Positions 26,240 through 33,930 of a DNA stretch of 64,000 nt are shown here, in pieces. The DNA is from an uncultured Mucilaginibacter sp. GTDB lineage: Bacteria > Bacteroidota > Bacteroidia > Sphingobacteriales > Sphingobacteriaceae. Within the stretch, counting starts at the first letter, position 1; each line of letters begins with the position of its first letter. Where the stretch lies: contig NZ_CAMLHX010000014.1 of NCBI RefSeq assembly GCF_946479965.1, positions 19,121 through 83,120 of the forward strand. The letters are read 5' to 3'. Below the pieces are notes generated by a model. The model was given only the letters and a program-made list of their open reading frames with translations, ran no database searches and was not told where the DNA came from. The translations under genes were made by a program, and so were the position numbers.

Positions 26240-27178
26240 ATGCAAGGCCAGATAGTAACTTTTATATTAGTATTTATCATATTGATAATACTTTTTTCTT
26301 CGTTTGTGACTGTAAAACAGGGCACTATTGCAGTAATTACCGTATTTGGCAAATACCGTAGAATACTAACGCCGGGCCTTAATTTCAAGATCCCCCTTAT
26401 AGAGGCCATCTACTCTAAAATATCTATACAGAATCGATCAGTCGAGCTGGAGTTCCAGGCTGTTACGTTTGACCAGGCCAACGTATATTTTAAAGCGATG
26501 ATACTGTTCTCTGTGCTGGATCAGCAGGAAGAAACCATAAAGAACGTTGCCTTTAAGTTTGTCGACGAGCGCAATTTAATGCAGGCACTTATCCGTACTG
26601 TAGAAGGTTCTATCCGTGCCTTTGTGGCAACCAAACGCCAGTCGGAAGTATTGATACTGCGCCGTGATATTGTTGAACACGTTAAAGAGCAACTGGATTT
26701 GATACTGGAAGGCTGGGGTTATCATTTGCAGGATCTGCAATTAAACGATATTACTTTTGACGAGGTGATTATGAAATCGATGAGCCAGGTGGTAGCATCA
26801 AACAATCTAAAGGCAGCTGCCGAAAACGAGGGTCAGGCTTTATTGATCACCAAAACCAAAGCCGCCGAAGCCGAGGGTAACGCCATCAAGATATCTGCCG
26901 AGGCCGAGCGCCAGGCGTCGCAATTGCGCGGGCAGGGCGTGGCGCTTTTCCGTCAGGAAGTTGCCAAAGGTATGAGTGCAGCCGCTAAAGAAATGGAGCA
27001 GGCACACATGGACACCTCGGTAATACTATTTACCATGTGGACAGAATCCATCAAGCATTTTGCGGAAAACTCTGAGGGCAATGTTATATTCCTGGACGGC
27101 TCAACCGACTCCATGCAGCAAACCATGAAACAACTGATGAGCTTGAATGTAATGCAGCAGATGGATAAGAAGAAATAA
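26240..27178 (+). CDS. SPFH/Band 7 domain membrane protein
   Basis: The 312-residue protein has one N-terminal membrane helix (about 5-22) followed by a SPFH/Band 7 domain (about 25-195; VKQGTIAVITVFGKYRRILTPGLN) and a long helical tail rich in A, E and K (KAAAENEGQALLITKTKAAEAEGN, about 195-250), the usual oligomerisation region. It resembles stomatin/HflK-type scaffolds of membrane microdomains. No NfeD or HflC partner is adjacent. A heptad repeat starts right at its stop codon. Confidence 0.9.
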   Translation: MQGQIVTFILVFIILIILFSSFVTVKQGTIAVITVFGKYRRILTPGLNFKIPLIEAIYSKISIQNRSVELEFQAVTFDQANVYFKAMILFSVLDQQEETIKNVAFKFVDERNLMQALIRTVEGSIRAFVATKRQSEVLILRRDIVEHVKEQLDLILEGWGYHLQDLQLNDITFDEVIMKSMSQVVASNNLKAAAENEGQALLITKTKAAEAEGNAIKISAEAERQASQLRGQGVALFRQEVAKGMSAAAKEMEQAHMDTSVILFTMWTESIKHFAENSEGNVIFLDGSTDSMQQTMKQLMSLNVMQQMDKKK

Positions 27179-27236
27179 TTTCGGATATCGGATTTTCGAT
27201 TTCGGATTTATATCATTTGAAATTGAAAATCTGATA
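27179..27236. repeat. TTTCGGA heptad repeat with inverted arm
   Basis: Four heptads TTTCGGA, TATCGGA, TTTTCGA, TTTCGGA (27179-27206) start directly after the SPFH stop. AAATTGAAAATCTGATA (27220-27236) is nearly complementary to them, giving a hairpin between two convergent genes. The same word occurs within mqnD. Confidence 0.7.
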
Positions 27237-27237
27237 T

Positions 27238-27669
27238 TTATTTTTCAGCGGTGGCTTCAACGCCAAAGCGTATGGCTGCTTTAAGCACTTCAAGGTTTAT
27301 ATCTTTTAGTTTTTTAAACTTAATACAGTAACTGGTTACGCTAGCCTTACCTATTTCCTTTCCAAACGTTTGAGGCAAGTAAGTCTTATCTTTTATACCA
27401 AGGATATACACAGAAAGGCCGCTTGTGTTTGCGCTTAAACCAATCTGAAAAAAATCCCTGGTCTTTCCATCAGCATATTTTATGGTGTAACATCCATAGC
27501 CTATATTGGGGTTGCTAACAGTTTTGTTTTCGTTGTTTTTGCCATTATCAAACCATAATTTACAACCCGGCAAAACATCAAGTATATACTGGTGCAGGTC
27601 TTGCATATCAATGCGCTTTGCTTCAGGTTGACTCTTAATATAGTCGTGGATCTCGTTTTCTACGTTCAT
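27238..27669 (-). CDS. DUF1801 domain protein
   Basis: The 143-residue protein matches the DUF1801 (YdhG-like) fold: IHDYIKSQPEAKRIDMQDLHQYI at the start, then CKLWFDNG, GYGCYTIKYADG and the C-terminal FKKLKDINLEVLKAAIRF. It is a small cytoplasmic iron-chaperone/frataxin-like fold in related structures; the function is unknown. I choose ATG at 27669, because the longer reading from a TTG at 27711 puts unrelated residues in front of the conserved start. Confidence 0.8.
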   Translation of the reverse strand: MNVENEIHDYIKSQPEAKRIDMQDLHQYILDVLPGCKLWFDNGKNNENKTVSNPNIGYGCYTIKYADGKTRDFFQIGLSANTSGLSVYILGIKDKTYLPQTFGKEIGKASVTSYCIKFKKLKDINLEVLKAAIRFGVEATAEK

Positions 27670-27719
27670 ATTCAAATGCTGTGTGGCTGCTCTGTTTTTC
27701 AAATTTCGCAATAATTCCT

Positions 27720-27727
27720 TATCTTTG
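27720..27727 (+). promoter_or_regulatory. -7 element upstream of the hflX leader
   Basis: TATCTTTG matches TAnnTTTG. The -33 position carries TTC rather than TTG. A transcript from here would have a leader of about 195 bases before hflX. Confidence 0.5.
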
Positions 27728-27734
27728 CACCATC

Positions 27735-27821
27735 ATGAATATTACTGCAATAGTTTAATACTTTGGCCCCAAGGCAAGCTATTCTCAAATAGCCGGATCG
27801 GAGTATCCCATTTTTAATTAA
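27735..27821 (+). pseudogene. possible 5' remnant of a prephenate dehydratase gene
   Basis: Right after the -7 element an ATG starts MNITAIV, then a TAA codon, then in the same frame YFGPKASYSQIAGSEYPIFN and another stop. The part after the first stop aligns with the N-terminus of prephenate dehydratase domains (FLGPKGSYSHLAARQY in E. coli PheA, from memory), with about half the residues identical. The TAA would be one change from CAA. Alternatively the short MNITAIV frame is a leader peptide and the similarity is chance. Confidence 0.3.
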
Positions 27822-27928
27822 TTAAGTTTATTATTGAATGTTTGTCGGCTATGGCTGTGCACTTGTGTATTTTTGTCGCAAGATGTGGCTTTGCTAATTG
27901 GCATTCCCATTGATAGGATCATTACTGA

Positions 27929-29113
27929 ATGAGAAAGAAATTTTATGACACTGCTATAAAGCAGGAGCGCGCTGTGCTTGTTGGTGTTATTACCGCCAAC
28001 GAAAGCGACGAACGTGCTAAAGAATATTTAGAGGAGCTGGAGTTTTTAGTGGAAACAGCCGGAGCTGAAACCGTGAAGGTGTTTACGCAGAAACTGCAAA
28101 AGCCAGACCGTGCCACGTTTGTAGGCTCGGGCCGTTTAGAGGATATTAAAGCTTTTGTAATAGAGGAAGAGATTGACATGGTGGTGTTTGACGATGAGTT
28201 AACGCCATCGCAACTGCGCAATATTGAGAATGAGCTACAGGTTAAGATATTAGACCGTAACAACCTGATACTGGATATTTTTGCCAATCGCGCTAAAACA
28301 GCACAGGCAAAAACACAGGTTGAACTGGCGCAACTGCAATACCTGCTGCCACGCCTTACCCGTTTATGGACGCACTTGGAGCGGCAAAAAGGTGGTATAG
28401 GTATGCGCGGACCGGGTGAATCGCAAATTGAGACGGACAGGCGTTTGATCCTGAATAAAATTGACCTGTTGAAGGACAAGCTAAAGGCTATTGATAAACA
28501 GAACGAAACGCAGCGCAAAAACAGGCAGCAAATGATACGCGTGGCACTGGTGGGTTATACTAACGTGGGTAAATCTACTATTATGAATATGCTATCCAAA
28601 TCGGATGTATTTGCCGAGAATAAGTTGTTTGCTACACTGGATACAACGGTACGTAAGGTAGTAATTGAAAATGTGCCTTTCCTGTTATCAGATACAGTTG
28701 GATTCATCCGCAAGTTGCCGCATGACCTGGTGGAGTGTTTCAAATCTACCTTAGATGAAGTACGCGAGGCTGACATTTTAATCCACGTTGTTGATGTATC
28801 GCACCCAAGTTTTGAGGACCATATACGCGCTGTAAATGATACCCTGAGAGAGCTGGGCGCATTGGATAAACAAACCATTATGGTGTTTAACAAGATAGAC
28901 GCCTATCAGCCGGTACAAACACACAGCGAAGATGAATTACACACCATGACGCTGGAGGATTTTAAACATAGCTGGATGGCAAAGAACAACAACCCGGCAA
29001 TATTTATATCAGCAACCGAGCGGGAGAATATTGATGAGTTTAGAAGTTTGATATATGAACATGTTAAGGATATACATACGAATAGGTATCCGTATGATAA
29101 CTTGCTGTATTGA
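27929..29113 (+). CDS. hflX: GTPase HflX
   Basis: The 394-residue protein has the HflX N-terminal domain (about 1-195; VGSGRLEDIKAFV, GPGESQIETDRR) and a G domain (about 200-365) with P-loop GYTNVGKST near 208, DTVGFIRKLPHDLVE near 255 (G3 region) and FNKIDAY near 322 (NKxD). HflX binds the 50S subunit and rescues stalled ribosomes. The end ENIDEFRSLIYEHVKDIH is mirrored by a decayed copy at 30206-30295. The leader is long (from 27730) and holds an apparent gene remnant. Confidence 0.94.
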   Translation: MRKKFYDTAIKQERAVLVGVITANESDERAKEYLEELEFLVETAGAETVKVFTQKLQKPDRATFVGSGRLEDIKAFVIEEEIDMVVFDDELTPSQLRNIENELQVKILDRNNLILDIFANRAKTAQAKTQVELAQLQYLLPRLTRLWTHLERQKGGIGMRGPGESQIETDRRLILNKIDLLKDKLKAIDKQNETQRKNRQQMIRVALVGYTNVGKSTIMNMLSKSDVFAENKLFATLDTTVRKVVIENVPFLLSDTVGFIRKLPHDLVECFKSTLDEVREADILIHVVDVSHPSFEDHIRAVNDTLRELGALDKQTIMVFNKIDAYQPVQTHSEDELHTMTLEDFKHSWMAKNNNPAIFISATERENIDEFRSLIYEHVKDIHTNRYPYDNLLY

Positions 29114-29119
29114 TTAATA

Positions 29120-29178
29120 GAATCAAGAGTTAAGAATCAAGATGCAAGAGAGCGATGGGTTTTACCTGTCGCTTTTTT
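29120..29178 (+). terminator. heptad repeat plus terminator hairpin after hflX
   Basis: Heptads GAATCAA, GAGTTAA, GAATCAA, GATGCAA (29120-29147) are followed by AGCGATGGGTTTTACC...TCGCT (29151-29173) and six T residues. It matches the arrangement after pdhC and sits between convergent genes. Confidence 0.8.
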
Positions 29179-29182
29179 GATT

Positions 29183-30091
29183 TCACGGCCTTTTTATATC
29201 TGCTATCACCTCATCCAACAATCCATTAAATTCTTTCGGGTTTTCTATCATTGCATAATGCCCTGTGCCTTTGGTGTAGTATATCTGGAAAGGGATATTT
29301 TTAGCCGTCATGTATTTGGTAATTGTCGGCGTTACATCGCTGTTGATGAGGTATAGCTTTTTACCCGCCTGTTTTAATTTGGCCGCTTCATCAAAACTTA
29401 AGTCTTGCTGCTCCATACTGGCAATGGCTATAGCGCTGTCTGTTTGCGCCACATCATTTAATATTCTCTTTTTTATATCTGCCGACGTTGTTTTAGAAAA
29501 CAACGACTGTTCAAAATATTGAAAAGCTATCTTTTTAAAATTGCGCTTCATCTCGGCAATGGCAGCGGCGTATTCTTTTGCCGCGTTAGGGTTTTTCGGC
29601 TCGCCAACGTTTTTAAAGTTATCTATACCCACTAAGCCGATAATCGGTCCGGGATTGTCAACAACTGCCTGCAAGGCAATATCGCCCGACATAGAATGCC
29701 CTATCAGGATAACATTCTTTAAACCGAGCGCACCGATAACAGCATTCACATCGCCGGCATAAGTTTTAGTATCCCATTTATCGCGGTTTTTTCCCGATTG
29801 CCCAAAGCCCGGCAGATCCATGGTTACAACCCGGTATTTTTTACCGAAGTACGAAACCTGGTCGGTCCAGTAGCCTTTGTTAATGGCCCAACCATGTATA
29901 AAAAATATTGTGGTATCGCTCCTGCCGGTATCGGTGTAGGCTATACTAACACCATTGTTGTTTATAGCAACCGGTGTGTCAATGGCAAGCGTGTCGGGCT
30001 GACCTGCATCGGTTTTCCTTTCAGATTGATTACAAGAAACTATGGCACCGGACAAAAGGAGGATGGCAATGATGTTGAACAGCGATTTCAT
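29183..30091 (-). CDS. alpha/beta hydrolase lipoprotein
   Basis: The 302-residue product has a lipoprotein signal (LLSGAIVSCNQSE, cysteine at residue 20), a short linker and an alpha/beta hydrolase fold: oxyanion region FFIHGWAINKGYW near 65, DLPGFGQSGK near 92, nucleophile elbow GHSMSGD (Ser) near 128 and a histidine in GTGHYAMIENP near 278. The substrate is unknown. Being surface-anchored or periplasmic, it may act on envelope esters. It converges on hflX. Confidence 0.85.
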   Translation of the reverse strand: MKSLFNIIAILLLSGAIVSCNQSERKTDAGQPDTLAIDTPVAINNNGVSIAYTDTGRSDTTIFFIHGWAINKGYWTDQVSYFGKKYRVVTMDLPGFGQSGKNRDKWDTKTYAGDVNAVIGALGLKNVILIGHSMSGDIALQAVVDNPGPIIGLVGIDNFKNVGEPKNPNAAKEYAAAIAEMKRNFKKIAFQYFEQSLFSKTTSADIKKRILNDVAQTDSAIAIASMEQQDLSFDEAAKLKQAGKKLYLINSDVTPTITKYMTAKNIPFQIYYTKGTGHYAMIENPKEFNGLLDEVIADIKRP

Positions 30092-30205
30092 AATGTGCTT
30101 TTTGGAGATAACCGTCGAAAACTAGCAAAGTTTTTGTCTACAATCCATTAGCTAATAAGTATTTAACTTTATTTAACACAAACTGTCATTCTGAGAGATA
30201 GCATA

Positions 30206-30295
30206 GAGAATATTGAGGAGTTGAGGGCGATGCTTTACGAATACCTCAAAGGGATACATACGAAAAGGTATCCATATGCCATCCCCATTAAATAA
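30206..30295 (+). pseudogene. remnant of a second hflX 3' end
   Basis: The frame from 30206 reads ENIEELRAMLYEYLKGIHTK then RYPYAIPIK and a stop. The intact HflX ends ENIDEFRSLIYEHVKDIH, TNRYPYDNLLY. About half of the 29 residues match, and the stop sits at the same place. There is no upstream coding part; the bases just before (TGTCATTCTGAGAGATAGC) look like an unrelated dispersed sequence. It is most simply a decayed, diverged paralogue end. Confidence 0.55.
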
Positions 30296-30428
30296 CCAAA
30301 AAAATAGTTTTATAATTGGGAGAATAAGTTATACATTCAGTCTATAAAAGCCCGAACAAAACCGAAGAGCGGATGATGTTATATTGTGAAGCTGTAACAT
30401 AGTTTTGTGAAAGACATTATTAGACGCT

Positions 30429-31664
30429 ATGCCCGATAACCTCAAGTTAAAACTTTTTATTTTTTTGGTTTTTCTTTCTGCGTGTTTTTGCAAAGTACAT
30501 GCGCAGAATAAAAAATCATTAGTAAATCATAAAGCTCCGTCTGTCACATTTCAGGATTGCCTTGATAAAAAGCTTGCGCCGGATTTTTATAAAGGTAAAA
30601 TATTGGTGATCGACTTTTGGGCTACCTGGTGCGCTCCGTGCATTGCCGGGTTTCCTCACTTTAACGTCTTATCAAATAAATTTGGAAGTAAGGATGTTTT
30701 ATTTGCCGCTTTAACCGATGACCGCAAAGAAATTGCTCAAAAATTCTTTAAGCGCACACAAAAGCAACTTGTTGCATTAAAATTAATTGATACAACTTCT
30801 AAAACAGAGCATGCTTTTAATATTACATCTATTCCGCATTGTGTGGTGATTAACGCCAATAATATAGTGGTATGGGAAGGTGAGAGCGGTGATTTGACCG
30901 AAAAAATTCTTGATAAGATTATTAAAAAACAATCAATTATTACAGTTAATAAACCAAGGCGGCTACCAACTAAACCCCGCAATAAGCCCATAGAAGAGCG
31001 GGCATCTTTTTCTTTTATGGTAGCTAAATCTGATACAGTAAATTTCCGTTCAGGAGGTAGTCAATCCTGGGGGCGTGGTGAGCTTTCCAGTTCAAATGAA
31101 TCAGTAGGTGCTATACTTGAGTCATTAACCGGTTTTAGTAAATCTACCAGAATTATTTCCAACGATGAGAAAAAAATTAATCAACTTATTGACATCAAGT
31201 ATAATTTAGGGTCAGATACCTCTCTTTTTAAAGGTTATGCCAATACTATTATTAAAAATGAGCCAAACAAAAATTTTGTGATTTCTCTTTTAGGAAACGC
31301 TTTAAAATTCAATACGACAGTAACCAGCCAGCGCCAAAAACACTATGAATTGGTAGTTGCAGATACTGTCAAATTACATTCCTTTATGGATATGCAGTCT
31401 AGGCAGGGTATTTGGCATAGTGGTTTTGATGATTCCCATCTTCCTAAGTTTGAAATAGTGAATTATACGTTGAATGATATTGCTACACAATTAGAAAACA
31501 TCACAAAAAAGTTAATCACCGCCAATATACCCGACGATAACGGGTATGATCTATCTCTGGACATCAGCGACATAGAAACCCTAAATAAAACACTACTGTT
31601 TCACGGCTTAAAATTGATAGAAGTAAATGATGCGGTTGAATTTATGAATATCGCATTTTATTAA
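30429..31664 (+). CDS. TlpA-like thioredoxin domain fused to DUF3738-like region
   Basis: The 411-residue product has a signal peptide (about 1-25), a TlpA/ResA-type thioredoxin domain (about 35-165) with the redox motif WATWCAPC near residue 68 and the cis-proline in SIPHCVV near 138, and a C-terminal region (about 195-411) that looks like the soil-bacterial TIGR03435/DUF3738 domain (SVGAILESLTGF..., LISLLGNALKFNTT). The combination suggests a periplasmic thiol-disulfide protein with an added binding domain. Only the N-terminal assignment is firm. Confidence 0.82.
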   Translation: MPDNLKLKLFIFLVFLSACFCKVHAQNKKSLVNHKAPSVTFQDCLDKKLAPDFYKGKILVIDFWATWCAPCIAGFPHFNVLSNKFGSKDVLFAALTDDRKEIAQKFFKRTQKQLVALKLIDTTSKTEHAFNITSIPHCVVINANNIVVWEGESGDLTEKILDKIIKKQSIITVNKPRRLPTKPRNKPIEERASFSFMVAKSDTVNFRSGGSQSWGRGELSSSNESVGAILESLTGFSKSTRIISNDEKKINQLIDIKYNLGSDTSLFKGYANTIIKNEPNKNFVISLLGNALKFNTTVTSQRQKHYELVVADTVKLHSFMDMQSRQGIWHSGFDDSHLPKFEIVNYTLNDIATQLENITKKLITANIPDDNGYDLSLDISDIETLNKTLLFHGLKLIEVNDAVEFMNIAFY

Positions 31665-31682
31665 CCGCTATTCATTTCCCCT

Positions 31683-32552
31683 TTAGACGGTAAGAAATAT
31701 TCTTTCCCGTATCTCCGGGATAATCCCCTTCTCCAAGGCTGTATCAAACAATAATTTAATCGCCTTCTTTCCCTCCTCGCCCAGATCAACGGAGTATTTG
31801 TTTACATACAGTTCAATGTGCTTATACATCACCTCTTCACTCATTTCCTGCGCGTGTTGGCGAATGAATTCTAAACCCGATTTTGGATTAGCGAAAGCAA
31901 ACTCAACCGATTTGCGCAACACTCTGTTTATTTTATGCTGAACATCCACAGGTAAATTACGGTTGGCAACTATGCCCCCTAAAGGGATAGCACAGCCGGT
32001 TTTCTTCTCCCAAAAATCGCCGAGGTCGATTATCTTTTTGAGGCCTTTGTCCTGGTAGGTGAAACGGTTTTCGTGGATGATGAGGCCTATATCTACCCTA
32101 CCCTCTAAAACTGCATTCTCAATATCCGAGAATACCAGTTCAACTTTATTGGTGGCTTCAGGAAAAGCCAATCCCAATAAAAAATTAGCGGTAGTGTATT
32201 TGCCGGGAATGCCGATTAGAGGATTTCGGATTTCGGATGTTCGATTTCGGATTTGATTACTTTGTAAGTCAGAGATCGAAATTTCGACATTCGAAATCAA
32301 AAGCGGCCCCACCCCAAAACCCAGCGCGCTGCCTGCATCCAACAAAACATATTGATGGGCCACATAGGCAAAAGCATGATAGCTTAGCTTGGTAATATCC
32401 AACTCGCCGCGAAATGCTTTTTGGTTAAGCGTTTCCACATCATCATAAAAAACCTCAAACTCCAGTCCTTCGGTATCTATTTTATGATGAATAAGCGCGT
32501 CGAAAATAAAAGTATCGTTAGGACAAGGCGAAAAGCCGAGCGTTAGTTTCAT
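31683..32552 (-). CDS. mqnD: 1,4-dihydroxy-6-naphthoate synthase (futalosine pathway)
   Basis: MqnD acts in the futalosine menaquinone pathway, converting cyclic dehypoxanthine futalosine to 1,4-dihydroxy-6-naphthoate. The 289-residue periplasmic-binding-protein fold starts LGFSPCPNDTFIFDALIHH, followed by KLSYHAFAYVAHQYVLLD-type text and GIPGKYTTANFLL near residue 125 and GLIIHENRFTY near 170. Between GPLLIS and GIPGKYT lies an unusual insert reading ISDLQSNQIRNRTSEIRN, derived from a TTTCGGA-type repeat. Its start overlaps the DinB-like gene by four bases. Confidence 0.9.
   Translation of the reverse strand: MKLTLGFSPCPNDTFIFDALIHHKIDTEGLEFEVFYDDVETLNQKAFRGELDITKLSYHAFAYVAHQYVLLDAGSALGFGVGPLLISNVEISISDLQSNQIRNRTSEIRNPLIGIPGKYTTANFLLGLAFPEATNKVELVFSDIENAVLEGRVDIGLIIHENRFTYQDKGLKKIIDLGDFWEKKTGCAIPLGGIVANRNLPVDVQHKINRVLRKSVEFAFANPKSGLEFIRQHAQEMSEEVMYKHIELYVNKYSVDLGEEGKKAIKLLFDTALEKGIIPEIRERIFLTV
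32221..32299. repeat. GGATTTC heptad repeat with inverted arm inside mqnD
   Basis: GGATTTC, GGATTTC, GGATGTTC, GATTTCGGATT (32221-32253) is followed by ATCGAAATTTCGACATTCGAA (about 32275-32295), its approximate reverse complement. It is the same word as in the gap at 27179. It adds roughly 20 residues to MqnD with no stop in the coding strand. Confidence 0.8.
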
Positions 32553-32995
32553 TTATCTAATAATCTTCTGTGGTAATTTACCTGGCCCAAATGGTAGCTA
32601 AGATGCGTTACCAGGTGCAATAAAAAATATCCTGTTGTCATCTTACCGCCTAAAACTTCCAGCGGGTATTCCTCTTCAAATTTTTCCGTTTTAAAACTGC
32701 TCATAACCTGGTCGATCATGACAATTGTATCTTCTATTTTCTGCACCAGCTCGGGCCGGGGGGTATTTTTTAACGAAAACTCAAGGTCGCGTTGCCTTAT
32801 GTAACCTGTGTTACCAATTGCTGCACCAATGTAGGTATTAAGGTTGCCCACCAAATGCAGGCAAAGGTTACCCGCAGAATTGGCAATTTCCGCTTCAACA
32901 GCCCATATTGCGCTTTCGGTACGGTACGCTTCAATTTCCTCTTTAAGTTTGGTAAGGTCTCTCTTAAAAAGAGCTCGTAAGTTTTCCTGTAACAT
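32549..32995 (-). CDS. DinB-like/DUF1572 four-helix protein
   Basis: The 148-residue protein fits the DinB/YfiT-like four-helix bundle: SAGNLCLHLVGNLNTYIGAAIG near residue 40 and LLHLVTHLSYHLGQVNYHRR near 120, with histidines near 47, 126, 130 and 134 that would bind a metal. Family members include bacillithiol transferases and many of unknown role. It lies inside the mqnB-mqnD operon, overlapping mqnD by four bases, so a link to menaquinone synthesis is possible but unproven. Confidence 0.82.
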   Translation of the reverse strand: MLQENLRALFKRDLTKLKEEIEAYRTESAIWAVEAEIANSAGNLCLHLVGNLNTYIGAAIGNTGYIRQRDLEFSLKNTPRPELVQKIEDTIVMIDQVMSSFKTEKFEEEYPLEVLGGKMTTGYFLLHLVTHLSYHLGQVNYHRRLLDK

Positions 32996-33043
32996 ATTAT
33001 TTGTGATGAACTTTTTTACTTCCGGTCAAAAAATTAGGTAGAA

Positions 33044-33706
33044 TTATAATTCTTTGATCAGCTCCAACGCAAATGTATTCAGATTTTTTACAGCAAGTCC
33101 TATCTCCCAGTTGTCGCGGTTGCGTTTTTCAACATAATTTGACACTGCCCTGATCTGCACGCAAGGCACCTTTAACTGATGGCAGGCATAAAAAAATGCT
33201 GCGCCTTCCATGCTTTCCAGTTGTGGCTTAAGTCTGTCAGTAATTGCAGCTATAGATGCTTCATTGCCGTGCACTTTATTCACCGTTATGGCGGTTGCTT
33301 TAGGCGGATTTATTTTTTGCGTGAAATAACTGATGGAACTCGTAGGGTTAAAAATGCCGGCTCCTAAACCCAATTGTTCAATGCTGATAAAACGAGTATC
33401 ATCCTCGGCCCCCAACTCGGCAAAAGTGTCTTGCGTTATATTGACTACACTGCCCAAAGGGATGTTACGATCGAAACTACCTGCAATTCCTACGTTAATT
33501 ACAAGGTTATACACGTTATGCGGCAGATGTTTCCCTAAAGCAAAAGCGGTAGGCACCATGCCTGCGCCGGTTATAAGAACCGAGCAGTTAGCTACCGAAG
33601 CATGGCGGGGTAAAAACAGATCAGGTTCATCTTTTACCTGCAAACCTAACCCTTGTATTAACGGCTCAACTTCGGGCTGCGTTGCAGCTACAATCAAAAT
33701 GCGCAT
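33044..33706 (-). CDS. mqnB: futalosine hydrolase
   Basis: MqnB hydrolyses futalosine to dehypoxanthine futalosine and hypoxanthine, a futalosine-pathway menaquinone step. The 220-residue nucleoside-hydrolase fold starts MRILIVAATQPEVEPL, with NVGIAGSF near residue 73 and the MEGAAFFYACHQL / IRAVSNYVEKRN text near 155-180 that binds purine and ribose. It is the first gene of mqnB-DinB-mqnD. The genes for MqnA, MqnC and MqnE are not in the window. Confidence 0.9.
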   Translation of the reverse strand: MRILIVAATQPEVEPLIQGLGLQVKDEPDLFLPRHASVANCSVLITGAGMVPTAFALGKHLPHNVYNLVINVGIAGSFDRNIPLGSVVNITQDTFAELGAEDDTRFISIEQLGLGAGIFNPTSSISYFTQKINPPKATAITVNKVHGNEASIAAITDRLKPQLESMEGAAFFYACHQLKVPCVQIRAVSNYVEKRNRDNWEIGLAVKNLNTFALELIKEL

Positions 33707-33739
33707 AGGCCTTGTTTTTATGCTAATATAGCTTTTTTT

Positions 33740-33850
33740 AGTTTGCAGTTCTTTGAAGTTGCAGTAGCAGAAGGCAGTAGCAGTTTTATTTGATAGCGGC
33801 CAGAAATCAAATCACCCCATTTAACTGCTACTGCCGCTGCCACTAAAAAA
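33740..33850. repeat. CAGTAGCAG repeat with inverted arm (gap 33707-33930)
   Basis: GCAGTAGCAGAAGGCAGTAGCAG-type text (about 33756-33780; shortened here to its word) is mirrored by CTGCTACTGCCGCTGCCAC (about 33825-33843). It sits in the divergent gap between mqnB and queD. A -7 element TATATTTG (33909-33916) lies close to the queD start. Confidence 0.55.
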
Positions 33851-33930
33851 CTGTCGACGGCAAAACTTGAAACTACTACTAAAACAAAAAACGCCAAATC
33901 AAAATTAGTATATTTGCACCCATTAAAATT

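Noticed and set aside
27735..27930. Riboswitch upstream of hflX
   Set aside because: The leader has hairpins (GCTATT/AATAGC; GGAT/ATCC) but matches no riboswitch class I know, and a gene remnant explains part of it better.
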